In this document: piece after piece, positions 34,091-42,522 of the stretch
Numbering within the stretch: position 1 is the stretch's first letter
Layout: each line of letters begins with the position of its first letter
From: Achromobacter sp. HZ34
Lineage (GTDB): Bacteria; Pseudomonadota; Gammaproteobacteria; Burkholderiales; Burkholderiaceae_B
Direction: 5' to 3'
NCBI RefSeq assembly: GCF_002209485.1
Contig: NZ_NJIX01000001.1
Location: 620,001-684,000 of the forward strand
Length of the DNA stretch: 64,000 nucleotides
The notes under the pieces: generated by a model
Told to the model about the DNA's origin: nothing
Databases searched by the model: none
What the model saw: only the letters and a program-made list of their open reading frames with translations
Program-made: the position numbers and the translations under genes

Positions 34091-34279
34091 TCAGCGCGTC
34101 TTGCCTGCCACGTGGAAGTAGTCGGCCGATACGGCCAGCATGCGGCTGACCGACTGGTCCATGTCCTGCGCCGCGGCGCGGCGCCGTTCGCTGGCCAGCA
34201 GCGCGTGCTGGCGTACACGGGCCAGGCCTTGCGCGGCCAGGTTCATGGGCAGTCTTGAGTAAAGGAAGGAATGTCGCAT
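34091..34279 (-). CDS. Possible small hypothetical protein (62 aa)
   Basis: The frame MRHSFLYSRLPMNLAAQGLA continues as a helical, Arg/Ala-rich sequence ending YFHVAGKTR. An internal ATG would give 51 residues. It sits upstream of and on the same strand as the aminotransferase, separated by 184 bp. No strong ribosome binding site is visible and I recognise no family. Codon usage looks compatible with coding, but the call is tentative. Confidence 0.3.
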   Translation of the reverse strand: MRHSFLYSRLPMNLAAQGLARVRQHALLASERRRAAAQDMDQSVSRMLAVSADYFHVAGKTR

Positions 34280-34584
34280 GGCATATCGCTCATCAAAAGT
34301 TGAGCCATCCTAGCGCCACGCGGCGACGACGAGAACGACCGTATCGCGATATCCATATCAATTTCTTTTGTAACAGCGCGGATCGGTACTAACCATTAGT
34401 CCGGTCACCTGAACATGCGCTGTAACGGGCATGGCCTTCCTGCCCGCGTGCATCCCATAACCTTCTGGAATAGGAATAGGCCTTTAGCGACTTTGACGCT
34501 ATGAGTCCCGCGTTCTACCTTGCGATCGTCCGCACTGTGCATTACCGCGACGACTTCATACGGCTACGAATAAATGGGGAATCA

Positions 34585-36144
34585 ATGAAACGTCCAGTCC
34601 TGTCCGTCCTTGCCACCGCCCTGCTCGCCGTGGGTGCCTGTTTGCAGACCACCGCGCATGCGGCCGACCGCCCGGAGCTGCGCATCAGCTCCGGCGCCGC
34701 CGACAATGCCACGCTCGATCCGCATCGCGCCACATCCACCGTCGACAAGGGCGTGGCATCCGAAATGTTCGATGCGCTGGTGCGGTTCCCCGCCGGCAGC
34801 GCCGATCCGAAGACCCTGGAAGCGGATCTGGCCACCAGTTGGGAAAGCTCGCCTGACAGCAAAGTCTGGACCTTCCACCTGCGCAAGGGCGTGCAATTCC
34901 ACGCCGGCTACGGCGAGCTGAAGGCCGAAGACGTCGTGTACTCCCTGCAGCGCGCGGCCGATCCCAAGCGGTCCAGCTTCGCCAACAACTTCGACCTGAT
35001 CGACAAGGTGGAAGCGGTCGACGACTACACGGTCAAAGTCACCCTGAAATACCCCGATGCCGCCTTCCTGGGCCGCGTCTCGAATTACCACGGCGGCAAT
35101 ATCGTCAGCAAGAAAGCCGCCGAAAAGCTGGGCGACAAGTTCGGCGCCGCGCCGGTCGGCACGGGCCCCTTCGCTTTCGGCGAACACATCACGCAGCAGT
35201 ACGTGAAGCTGGTGGCCAACGACAACTACTTCCGTGGCAAGCCGCAACTGGGCGCCATCGTGTACCGCATGATCCCGTCGGATAGCGCCCGCGAACTGGC
35301 CTTCACCTCCGGCGAAATCGACGTCATGCAGGGCAAGCGCGAACAGCGCTGGGTGGAACGGTCGAGCAAGCGCGGCATGAAGGTCGACATCTTCGACCCG
35401 GCCGAGTTCCGCACGCTGCACCTGAACCGCAACGTCAAGCCGCTGGACAATCCCAAGGTACGCCAGGCGATTGCCGCGGCGGTCGACGTCGACGAGATCG
35501 TCCGCTACGCGGGCAAGGACGTGGCGCAGAAAGGCTGCTCGGTGGTCCCCAACGGCTACCTGGGTGAAGATTGCAGCGCCGGCGCGTACAAATACGACGT
35601 GGCCAAGGCCAAGCAGTTGCTGGCCGAGGCCGGCTATCCGAACGGCATCGAGATCAAGTCGGTGGTGTCGAACATTTCGGCGCAGCAGCCCATCATGGAA
35701 ATCGTCCAGGCGCAGTTGGCCAAGGCCGGCATCAAGCTGAACATGGAAGTGGTGGATCACGCCACCTACCAGGCCAAGAGCCGCCAGGACGTCAGCGCCC
35801 TGGTGTTCTACGGCGCGGCGCGCTTCCCCAATGCGGACAACTACCTGACCGAGTTCTATGACTCGGCATCCGCCATCGGCGCGCCCGCGGCCATGTCCAA
35901 TTTTTCGCATTGCACCGTGGCGGATGCGGACATCCGCGCGGCGCGTATCGAACCGGACGCGGCCAAGCAGCTGGCCTTGTGGAAGGACGCGCAGGTGAAG
36001 ATCCACAACGATGTCTGCGCCATTCCCCTGTTCGGCCTGAAGCAGGTGTGGGCGCACGGCGACGGCGTGAACTACGGCTACGACCTGAAGGGCGCGCTCA
36101 ACCTGCAGCCGCCCGTTACGGAGAAAACGACGGTCAAGCGCTGA
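34585..36144 (+). CDS. Family-5 periplasmic solute-binding protein (DppA/OppA-like)
   Basis: The ATG at 34585 with GGGGA upstream gives 519 residues. The signal peptide is MKRPVLSVLATALLAVGAC through TAHAAD. Family landmarks are SSGAADNATLDPHRATSTVD, WTFHLRKGVQFHAG (~95), APVGTGPFAF, FRTLHLNRNVKPLDNPKVRQ and C-terminal VCAIPLFGLKQVWAHGDGVN. These proteins capture peptides, opines or other amino-acid derivatives. The matching DppBCDF-type genes lie 5 kb downstream, beyond a LysR gene and four oxidoreductase genes. That suggests one regulon taking up and oxidising a common substrate. Confidence 0.93.
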   Translation: MKRPVLSVLATALLAVGACLQTTAHAADRPELRISSGAADNATLDPHRATSTVDKGVASEMFDALVRFPAGSADPKTLEADLATSWESSPDSKVWTFHLRKGVQFHAGYGELKAEDVVYSLQRAADPKRSSFANNFDLIDKVEAVDDYTVKVTLKYPDAAFLGRVSNYHGGNIVSKKAAEKLGDKFGAAPVGTGPFAFGEHITQQYVKLVANDNYFRGKPQLGAIVYRMIPSDSARELAFTSGEIDVMQGKREQRWVERSSKRGMKVDIFDPAEFRTLHLNRNVKPLDNPKVRQAIAAAVDVDEIVRYAGKDVAQKGCSVVPNGYLGEDCSAGAYKYDVAKAKQLLAEAGYPNGIEIKSVVSNISAQQPIMEIVQAQLAKAGIKLNMEVVDHATYQAKSRQDVSALVFYGAARFPNADNYLTEFYDSASAIGAPAAMSNFSHCTVADADIRAARIEPDAAKQLALWKDAQVKIHNDVCAIPLFGLKQVWAHGDGVNYGYDLKGALNLQPPVTEKTTVKR

Positions 36145-36222
36145 GGCGCCACCGTGCCGGCGCAGGCGCCGTGAAAGCGCTGGCGGCACAGGCGACCCGG
36201 CCGCTGAAGCGCGGCCGGATCT

Positions 36223-37131
36223 TCAACGCAATTCCTGGGACACCTGCGCCGCCACGGCGCGGGCCTCCTGGACGAAGGTTTCCACCAGGCTGTCGTTGCG
36301 CGAGGCATGGACGCGGCACAGCTGGAAGTGGAACTGCATTTCCGGATCGAAACGCCTGAGCACCAGGCGATTCTGAAACCCATCGGCGAACAGTGGATGA
36401 ATCAACGACACGCCCAAACCCGCCGCGACGAACTCGCATGCCGTCGGCGACGTGCTGGTCTCCAGCACCACATTCAACCTGGCACGCGCCTGTTCAAAGG
36501 CGACCTGCGCCAGCCCATGCGTCTGGCTGTCGGCACTGAAGCCGATGAAAGGCAGGCCGTCCAGGTCGCGCGGCCGCAGCACGCGCTTGCGCGTCAATTC
36601 ATGATTGACCGGCAAGGCGCACATCAGCGGGTGCTGGAACATGGGCTCGCGGTCGATGTAGGGGTTGTCCACCCGGCTGCCAACCAGGGCCACGTCGATC
36701 TGCCGCGTCGCCAGCCAGTCCGCCAGCAGGTGCGAGCCGCGGCACTGGATGCTGAAACGGACGTCCGGATGCTGGCGCAGGAAGTTCATGGTCACGCGGC
36801 GGATGAAGGAACCCGACAGCGCCGGCAGCACGCCGACGATCAGCGTGCGCTGTTCGTCGCGCCGGATGGAGTCGACGGCCTGCTCCACCTGGCGCAGCCC
36901 GGCGAAGATGCGATCGACTTCTTCATACAGGCGCATGCCATGCCGCGTGGCGGCCAGCTTGCCGCGCACGCGATCGAACAGGCTGAGTCCTGTATCCGCT
37001 TCCAGATGCGCCAGCAGCTTGCTGACGGCCGGCTGCGTGACGCCCAGCACGGCAGCGGCCTGGCTGACGGTGCCATGTTCAATGACGGCCTTGAAGGCCT
37101 CGATCTGCCGCAGATTGAGTGTTTGCGCCAT
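36223..37131 (-). CDS. LysR-family transcriptional regulator of the uptake/oxidation locus
   Basis: 302 residues starting MAQTLNLRQIEAFKAVIEHG. The helix-turn-helix is TVSQAAAVLGVTQPAVSKLL (~20-40). The effector domain is ~90-300 (TLIVGVLPALSGSFIRRVTM, then AAGLGVSLIHPLFADGF). It lies between the solute-binding protein gene and the oxidoreductase operon, divergent from the latter. The 191-bp divergent gap contains a 12-bp minisatellite. The coinducer is presumably the transported substrate. Confidence 0.92.
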   Translation of the reverse strand: MAQTLNLRQIEAFKAVIEHGTVSQAAAVLGVTQPAVSKLLAHLEADTGLSLFDRVRGKLAATRHGMRLYEEVDRIFAGLRQVEQAVDSIRRDEQRTLIVGVLPALSGSFIRRVTMNFLRQHPDVRFSIQCRGSHLLADWLATRQIDVALVGSRVDNPYIDREPMFQHPLMCALPVNHELTRKRVLRPRDLDGLPFIGFSADSQTHGLAQVAFEQARARLNVVLETSTSPTACEFVAAGLGVSLIHPLFADGFQNRLVLRRFDPEMQFHFQLCRVHASRNDSLVETFVQEARAVAAQVSQELR

Positions 37132-37209
37132 GCGCCTTCCTGTATAACCTTTTCGAATAATCCGGGCCGCTCGCCCATTGCGGGTTATAGCCCATTGCGG
37201 GGCGCCGTG

Positions 37210-37293
37210 GGTTTCGGCCTGGGTTTCGGCCTGGGTTTCGGCTTGGGTTTCGGCTTGAGTGTCGGCTTGAGTGTCGGCTTGGGCGTCGCCACC
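37210..37293. repeat. 12-bp tandem minisatellite in the LysR/oxidoreductase promoter region
   Basis: Seven consecutive 12-bp units fill 37210-37293: two GGTTTCGGCCTG, two GGTTTCGGCTTG, two AGTGTCGGCTTG and one diverged unit. It ends 30 bp before the oxidoreductase ATG, which has its own GGAGG ribosome binding site at 37313-37317, so the repeat is in the promoter or leader. Copy-number change here would alter spacing by about one helical turn per unit. Confidence 0.85.
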
Positions 37294-37322
37294 GACGCCG
37301 GCGCGACTATCGGAGGCACGCC

Positions 37323-38591
37323 ATGAGCCAGGACTACGACTACATCGTCGCCGGTGCCGGCATGGTCGGCTCCGCCATTGCCCTGGGCCTGGCAGGCCGC
37401 GGCCGGCGGGTGTTGATGCTGGACGGTGCCGATACGGATTTCCGTGCAGCCAAGGCCAATTTCGGCCTGGTGTGGGTACAGGGCAAGGGTTACGGCAATG
37501 TCAGCTACCAGCGCCTGTCGCACGAGGCGGCGACGCTGTTCCCCGCCTTCGCCGACGGACTACAACGCGAAACGGGCATCGACCTGCACTATGAACGCCG
37601 CGGTGGGCTGCACTTCTGCCTGGGCGAGGCGGAATGGGAGGATCGCCAGAAGCGCATGCGCGCCTGGGAAGCCAATACGCCCGAACGCACGCCTTGTGTC
37701 GAAATGCTGGATCGCAGCGCTTTGGAGGGCCTGCTGCCCGCCTTGCGCCTGGGCGCCGATGTTTCCGGCGGCAGCTTCTGTCCCGGCGATGGCCACCTGA
37801 ATCCGCTGCGGCTACTGGCCGCCCTGCAGGCGGCCTATCAAAACCGTGGTGGCCGTCTGATCAGCCGCCATCGCGTGGACGCCATCGCGCAACAGCCTGG
37901 CGGTGGCTTTGTCGTCAGCGCGGGCCAGGATCGATATACGGCTGGCAAGGTGATCATCACCGCCGGGTTGGGTTCCAATGCCCTGAATCCCATGGTGGGC
38001 CTGGACATCACCCTGCGTCCGCAACGCGGCCAGGTGCTGGTCACCGAACGCGCCGCGCCCCTGCTGCCCTTCCCGGCCAGCGGCGTGCGCCAGACCGGTG
38101 ACGGCACCGTGATGGTCGGCCTGACGCAGGAAGACGTCGGCTACGACATCAACACCACGGCCATCGCGGCCACCCGCATGTCGCGCAAGATCGTGCGCGT
38201 GCTGCCCGATCTGGCCCAGTTGCGCCTGGTGCGCCAGTGGTCCTGCCTGCGCGTCATGACGCAGGACGGTTGTCCCGTCTATGCCGAGTCGGCCACGCAG
38301 CCGGGTGCCTGGACCGCGCTATGCCATTCCGGCGTCACGCTGGCGTCCTTCCATGCCGGTCCGCTGGCCCAGGCCATCGACGGCGGCGGCCTGCCGCTTT
38401 CGTTCGCCGATCACCTGCCGCGCAGTGCGGCTGCAGCCAGCGTTGCCATCGCCGCTGCGGCGTCGGCTGCGGCCGACCCTGCCGCTTCCCTTTCTCCTAT
38501 CTCCACCGACTTCACGGCCGACCATGCGGCCTGGTCTTCATTCCTGGATGCCTTCAACCATGAGCGCTTCGATGTTTCGCAAGCTGCATGA
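37323..38591 (+). CDS. FAD-dependent oxidoreductase (DadA/HcnC-like beta subunit, first copy)
   Basis: 422 residues. The N-terminal FAD motif is YIVAGAGMVGSAIALGLAGR (~6-25). The body is of the D-amino-acid-dehydrogenase/glycine-oxidase type (HYERRGGLHFCLGEAEWE, GDGHLNPLRLLAALQAAY, VIITAGLGSNALNPM). The C-terminal FAD contact is TALCHSGVTLASFHAGPLAQ (~345). A low-complexity Ala-rich linker (~370-395) precedes the conserved-looking tail FNHERFDVSQAA. It overlaps the 2Fe-2S gene by 32 bp. Together with the next three genes it resembles heteromeric opine, D-hydroxyproline or hydrogen-cyanide-synthase-type flavoenzymes. Confidence 0.9.
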   Translation: MSQDYDYIVAGAGMVGSAIALGLAGRGRRVLMLDGADTDFRAAKANFGLVWVQGKGYGNVSYQRLSHEAATLFPAFADGLQRETGIDLHYERRGGLHFCLGEAEWEDRQKRMRAWEANTPERTPCVEMLDRSALEGLLPALRLGADVSGGSFCPGDGHLNPLRLLAALQAAYQNRGGRLISRHRVDAIAQQPGGGFVVSAGQDRYTAGKVIITAGLGSNALNPMVGLDITLRPQRGQVLVTERAAPLLPFPASGVRQTGDGTVMVGLTQEDVGYDINTTAIAATRMSRKIVRVLPDLAQLRLVRQWSCLRVMTQDGCPVYAESATQPGAWTALCHSGVTLASFHAGPLAQAIDGGGLPLSFADHLPRSAAAASVAIAAAASAAADPAASLSPISTDFTADHAAWSSFLDAFNHERFDVSQAA

Positions 38592-38868
38592 ACCCGGCGC
38601 GCAAGCGCTGACCGTCTATATCGACGGCAAGCCCGCCAGCGCCGAGCCCGGCGAGACCGTGGCCGCCGTCCTCCTGCGCCAGGACACGGCGGCTTCCCGC
38701 ACGACACCCGTGCAGGAAAGCCCGCGCGCGCCCTACTGCATGATGGGCGTCTGCTTCGACTGCCTGGCCATCGTCGACGGCGTGGCTTCCACCCAGACCT
38801 GTCTGACCACCGTGCGCGAAGGCATGCGGGTCGAGCGCCAGTTCGGCAAACGGAGCGTGCAACCATGA
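38560..38868 (+). CDS. (2Fe-2S)-binding small subunit (HcnA/opine-oxidase gamma-like)
   Basis: 102 residues from the ATG at 38560 (an alternative at 38572). A ferredoxin-like fold is suggested by LTVYIDGKPASAEPGETVAA, and cluster cysteines are visible in PYCMMGVCFDCLAIVDG plus a fourth in STQTCLTTV (C-x4-C-x2-C...C). Such small subunits pass electrons between the flavin subunits of multimeric amine/opine dehydrogenases. It is embedded between the beta-like and alpha-like subunit genes with overlaps on both sides. Confidence 0.9.
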   Translation: MSASMFRKLHEPGAQALTVYIDGKPASAEPGETVAAVLLRQDTAASRTTPVQESPRAPYCMMGVCFDCLAIVDGVASTQTCLTTVREGMRVERQFGKRSVQP

Positions 38869-40292
38869 TCCGCGAATTCGATGCCGTGATCGTCGGCGCC
38901 GGCCCTGCCGGCATGAGCGCCGCCATCCGCCTGCGTGCCATGGGGCGCCAGGTGCTGGTGGTGGATGAACAACAAGCCCCCGGCGGCCAGATCTGGCGTG
39001 CCGTCGAGACCGTGGCCGCCACGTCCACGGGCGCCCTGCTGGGTGACGAATACCGCGCCGGCGCCAAGCTGGCCGAGGCCTTCCGCCGCAGCGGCGCGGT
39101 GTACGAACCGGGCACGCAAGTCTGGCAGATCGAGCCCGACTGGCACATCTACATGTCGCGCGAAGGCAAGGCCGAGGCGGTACGCGCCAAGCAGGTGCTG
39201 CTGGCCACCGGTGCGCAGGAACGGCCCATGCCATTTCCGGGCTGGACCCTGCCGGGCGTGCTGACGGTAGGCGCCGCGCAGATCCTGCTGAAGACCTCGC
39301 GCCAGGTGCCGGCGCAGCCGGTGTGGGTGGCGGGCAGCGGTCCGCTGGTGCTGCTCTACATGGCGCAGCTGCTGCGCGCGGGCGGCAAGATCGCCGGCTG
39401 GCTCGATACCTCGCCTGCCGGTGCCTGGCGCCGTGCCATGCCCTATCTGGGCGACGCCCTGGCGCGCATGGGCGAAATCAACAAGGGCCTGAAATGGATG
39501 CGCGAACTGCGCAGCGCGGGCGTGCGCCGCATCAAGGGCGTACGCGAATTCCGGGCCCTGGGTGAAGATCGCCTGCGCCAGATCGAATACACCCTGCCCG
39601 GCGGCGGCACGCAACGGGCCGACGCCCAGGTCCTGCTGGTGCATGAAGGCGTGATTCCCTCCATCCACATGACGCGCGCCCTGGAGTGCGAACACGTGTG
39701 GAACGCGCAACAGGCCAGCTTCGCGCCGGTGCTGGACGCCTGGGGCCAGACCAGCCGCCCCGGTCTCTATGTCGCGGGCGACGGCGCGGGCATCGGCGGC
39801 GCCACTGCCGCCTGCGTACGCGGCGAGATCGCCGCCCTGGGCATGGCGCGCGACGCCGGCGCGCTGGACCGCGCCAAGGCCGAGGCCGCCGCCGCGCCCT
39901 TGCGCGCCGACCTGGCCGGCATGCTGCGCCTGCGGCCCATGCTGGATGCGTTGTACCCGCCGCGTCCGAACATCGCGTCGCCCGCGGATGACACCATCGT
40001 GTGCCGCTGCGAGGAACTGACGGCCGGTGACATCCGCAAGGCGGCCGATCTGGGCCAGCCCGGTCCCAATCAGATCAAATCCTTCACCCGTGCCGGCATG
40101 GGTCCCTGCCAGGGGCGGCAATGTGGCTACACCATTGCCAACATCCTGGCGGAGAAGCAGCAACGGCCCGTCGCCGAAGTGGGCTTCTACCGCATCCGCC
40201 CGCCGCTCAAGCCGCTGACCTTGGGTGAACTGGCCAGCCTGGACCTGGAAGAGAACGCGCAGGGAACGACGACGGGAGCGGCCTCGAAATGA
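38865..40292 (+). CDS. NAD(P)/FAD oxidoreductase alpha subunit with C-terminal 2Fe-2S domain (HcnB-like)
   Basis: 475 residues. The FAD motif is AVIVGAGPAGMSAAIRLRAM (~6-26). A second dinucleotide fold is at ~145 (VPAQPVWVAGSGPLVLLYMA). LYVAGDGAGIGGATAACVRG (~300) closes the FAD site. The C-terminus has a BFD-like [2Fe-2S] motif: VCRCEELTAGDIRKAADLG, then AGMGPCQGRQCGYTIANIL. This is the standard layout of the alpha subunit in HcnABC, opine oxidase and D-hydroxyproline dehydrogenase complexes. It overlaps both neighbours by 4 bp (ATGA). Confidence 0.92.
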   Translation: MIREFDAVIVGAGPAGMSAAIRLRAMGRQVLVVDEQQAPGGQIWRAVETVAATSTGALLGDEYRAGAKLAEAFRRSGAVYEPGTQVWQIEPDWHIYMSREGKAEAVRAKQVLLATGAQERPMPFPGWTLPGVLTVGAAQILLKTSRQVPAQPVWVAGSGPLVLLYMAQLLRAGGKIAGWLDTSPAGAWRRAMPYLGDALARMGEINKGLKWMRELRSAGVRRIKGVREFRALGEDRLRQIEYTLPGGGTQRADAQVLLVHEGVIPSIHMTRALECEHVWNAQQASFAPVLDAWGQTSRPGLYVAGDGAGIGGATAACVRGEIAALGMARDAGALDRAKAEAAAAPLRADLAGMLRLRPMLDALYPPRPNIASPADDTIVCRCEELTAGDIRKAADLGQPGPNQIKSFTRAGMGPCQGRQCGYTIANILAEKQQRPVAEVGFYRIRPPLKPLTLGELASLDLEENAQGTTTGAASK

Positions 40293-41563
40293 GCACGGTT
40301 CCCTCCACCCACCCGGCCCGCGACGCCGGCGTTACGCCAGGCGCCGGCAGCGCTACCGTGACGGGCAGCCAGACGGCCAGGCCCGGCAAAGCAGCGGGCG
40401 CGGTCTACGACGCGATCGTCATCGGCGGCGGCCTGCATGGCCTGTCGGCCGCGATGCACCTGGCGCGGGAAGGCGCCCGCGTCGTCATCGTGGAAAAGCA
40501 CTGGGCCGGCCGGCACGCATCGGGCGCCACCGCGGCCGGCGTGCGCACGCTGAACCGCGACCGCCGTGAACTGGACCTGTCGCTGGAAGCCATGGACATG
40601 TGGCATGCCATGGAAGCGCTGGTTGGCGACGACTGCGGTTTCCATGCCAACAGCCAGATCTGCGTGGCGGAAAGCCCCGCCGCCCTGGAGAAGCTGCAGG
40701 GCCGCGTCAATGGCCTGCGCGCCGACGGCTACACGCATGAAGAAATCATCGACACCGCCGAACTGCGCCGTCTGCTGCCCGACCTCAGCCACCATTGCCT
40801 GGGCGCGTCCATTGCCCGCCGCGACGGCGCCGCCGACCCGCACCGTGCCTTGCGCGCTTTCCGCCAGAGCGCCCTGCAGGCAGGCGTGGAGTTGATCGAG
40901 CATTGCGGCGTGACCGCCATCGAACGGCAAGGCCAGGACTGGCGCGTCATCGGCGAAGGTGGCCGAAGCTGGACCGCGCCCGCCGTGGTCAATGCCGCCG
41001 GCGCCTGGTCGGCACGTATCGCCGCGCTGGTGGGCGACGATATTCCGCTGGCCGCCAAGTCGTCCATGATGATGGTCACCGAACGCCTGCGCCCCTTCAT
41101 CAAACCGGTGGTGGCCATCATGGGCCGCTCCCTCTCCTTCAAGCAATCCGACCAGGGCACTCTGGTGATCGGCGGCGGACTGCAAGGCATCCCCGACCTG
41201 GACAAGGAAACCTCCACCGCCCGCATGCGCGTGCTGGCCAAGGGCGCGCACGCCGCCACCGACCTGTTCCCCTCGGTCACCAACATCCGTATCGTGCGGG
41301 TATGGGCGGGGCTGGAAGCGAAGACCGACGACCTGTTGCCGGTGGTGGGCCCCTCGCCCAACGCCCCCGGCGTATTCCACGCCTTCGGTTTCTCCGGCCA
41401 CGGTTTCGAGCTGGTACCGGTGGTGGGCGCCACCATGGCCGACCTGGTTTTGCGCGGCAGCACCAGTCGCGCCATCCAGAACCTCACGGCCGAACGGCTG
41501 ATGGCGCAAGCGCCGGGCGCCGCCCAGGTAGCGAAGCCGCCTGCCGATCCGACCGTGTTCTAG
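40289..41563 (+). CDS. FAD-dependent oxidoreductase (DadA/HcnC-like beta subunit, second copy)
   Basis: 424 residues. The first ~35 residues are Ala/Gly/Thr-rich and variable, followed by the FAD motif DAIVIGGGLHGLSAAMHLAR (~38-57), ATAAGVRTLNRDRRELDLSL, WTAPAVVNAAGAWSARIAAL and the C-terminal GVFHAFGFSGHGFELVPVVG (~370). It is a second DadA-type subunit in the same operon, only distantly similar to the 37323 product. The complex may pair alternative catalytic subunits with one electron-transfer module. The DppB-type permease gene starts 17 bp downstream. Confidence 0.9.
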   Translation: MSTVPSTHPARDAGVTPGAGSATVTGSQTARPGKAAGAVYDAIVIGGGLHGLSAAMHLAREGARVVIVEKHWAGRHASGATAAGVRTLNRDRRELDLSLEAMDMWHAMEALVGDDCGFHANSQICVAESPAALEKLQGRVNGLRADGYTHEEIIDTAELRRLLPDLSHHCLGASIARRDGAADPHRALRAFRQSALQAGVELIEHCGVTAIERQGQDWRVIGEGGRSWTAPAVVNAAGAWSARIAALVGDDIPLAAKSSMMMVTERLRPFIKPVVAIMGRSLSFKQSDQGTLVIGGGLQGIPDLDKETSTARMRVLAKGAHAATDLFPSVTNIRIVRVWAGLEAKTDDLLPVVGPSPNAPGVFHAFGFSGHGFELVPVVGATMADLVLRGSTSRAIQNLTAERLMAQAPGAAQVAKPPADPTVF

Positions 41564-41580
41564 TCACAGGAGACCCCATC

Positions 41581-42522
41581 ATGCTGCGATATGCGGTCAA
41601 GCGTCTGCTGCTGGCCATTCCCACTTTGCTGGCCATGCTGACGGCGGTGTTCATCCTGGTGCGCCTGGTGCCGGGCGATCCCGCCGCGGTGATGCTGGGC
41701 GACCAGGCCAGCGCCGAAGCCCTGGCGGCCTTGCGCACCCGCCTGGGCCTGGATCTGCCCATGCAGGTGCAGTACTTCCATTTCCTGCGCGACATGCTGT
41801 CGGGCAACTTCGGCGTGTCGATGGCGTCGGGCCGTACGGTATTGAAGGAAGTGGCGCTGGTGCTGCCGTGGACGCTGCAGCTGACCGCGGCATCCATCCT
41901 GATCGGCGTCCTGTTCGGCCTGCCGCTGGGCACCTGGGCCGCCTTGCGCCGTAACGGCTGGCCGGATTACCTGGGACGCGTGCTGTCCCTGACGGGCCTG
42001 TCCTTCCCGGCGTTCGTATCGGGCATCCTGATGCTGCTGGCTTTCTCCATCCAGCTGCGCTGGTTTCCGGTGATCGGCAGCACCGTGGCCGGCGACTGGA
42101 CCGCCCAGTTGCGCGCGCTGGTGCTGCCCGCCTTCAACCTGGGCTTGATCATGACGGCTTACGTCATGCGCGTGACGCGCTCGTCCATGCTGGGCGTGAT
42201 GGGCGAGGACTATGTGCGCACCGCCCGCGCCAAGGGTGTGCAGCCCATGCGGCTGGTGTTGCGCCATGGCTTGCGCAATGCGCTGATTCCCATCGTCACG
42301 GTGGTCGGGCTGTATTTCGGCACGCTGATCGGCAACTCGGTGCTGACCGAAATCGTGTTCAACCGTCCGGGCCTGGGCAAGCTGATCCTGGGTGCGCTGA
42401 ACACCCGCGACTACACACTGCTGCAGGGCCTGATGGTTGTCTTCGCCTCCTGCGTGATCTTCGTCAACCTGCTGACCGACCTGGTGTATGGGCTGGTCGA
42501 TCCTCGGGTGAAATATCAATGA
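41581..42522 (+). CDS. ABC transporter permease, DppB/OppB type
   Basis: The ATG at 41581 follows an AGGAG ribosome binding site and gives 313 residues. N-terminal MLRYAVKRLLLAIPTLLAML is typical of DppB, as are ILVRLVPGDPAAVMLGDQAS, the EAA loop (DYVRTARAKGVQPMRLVLRH) and the end LTDLVYGLVDPRVKYQ. Six spans are predicted. It forms the import pore with the DppC-type partner. The longer open frame upstream is a shadow of the oxidoreductase. Confidence 0.95.
   Translation: MLRYAVKRLLLAIPTLLAMLTAVFILVRLVPGDPAAVMLGDQASAEALAALRTRLGLDLPMQVQYFHFLRDMLSGNFGVSMASGRTVLKEVALVLPWTLQLTAASILIGVLFGLPLGTWAALRRNGWPDYLGRVLSLTGLSFPAFVSGILMLLAFSIQLRWFPVIGSTVAGDWTAQLRALVLPAFNLGLIMTAYVMRVTRSSMLGVMGEDYVRTARAKGVQPMRLVLRHGLRNALIPIVTVVGLYFGTLIGNSVLTEIVFNRPGLGKLILGALNTRDYTLLQGLMVVFASCVIFVNLLTDLVYGLVDPRVKYQ

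Larger units (their letters stand above)
33907..34584. other. Long intergenic region between aminotransferase and solute-binding protein genes
   Basis: 678 bp with divergent promoters at both ends. It holds the GTATAC doublet (34021-34038) and one possible small minus-strand ORF (34091-34279). The stretch at ~34280-34480 is AT-richer. GGGGA at 34576-34580 is the ribosome binding site of the solute-binding protein. Nothing else was recognised. Confidence 0.5.

Noticed and set aside
33907-34218. N-terminal extension of the aminotransferase (to 34218)
   Set aside because: The added ~104 residues have no family similarity and cross the promoter-like GTATAC doublet.
34501-34584. Upstream extension of the family-5 binding protein to 34501
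   Set aside because: The ATG at 34585 has a GGGGA ribosome binding site and starts directly at a normal signal peptide; the extension would bury it.
36307-37326. Open frame ending in (GFGL)n repeats
   Set aside because: It is antisense to the LysR gene, and the GFGL tail is only the translation of the 12-bp minisatellite; the promoter location is the better explanation.
37323-41563. Calling this locus a hydrogen cyanide synthase (hcnABC)
   Set aside because: HcnABC-like architecture is shared by opine and D-hydroxyproline oxidases. Four subunit genes and a dedicated Dpp-type importer fit amino-acid-derivative catabolism better.
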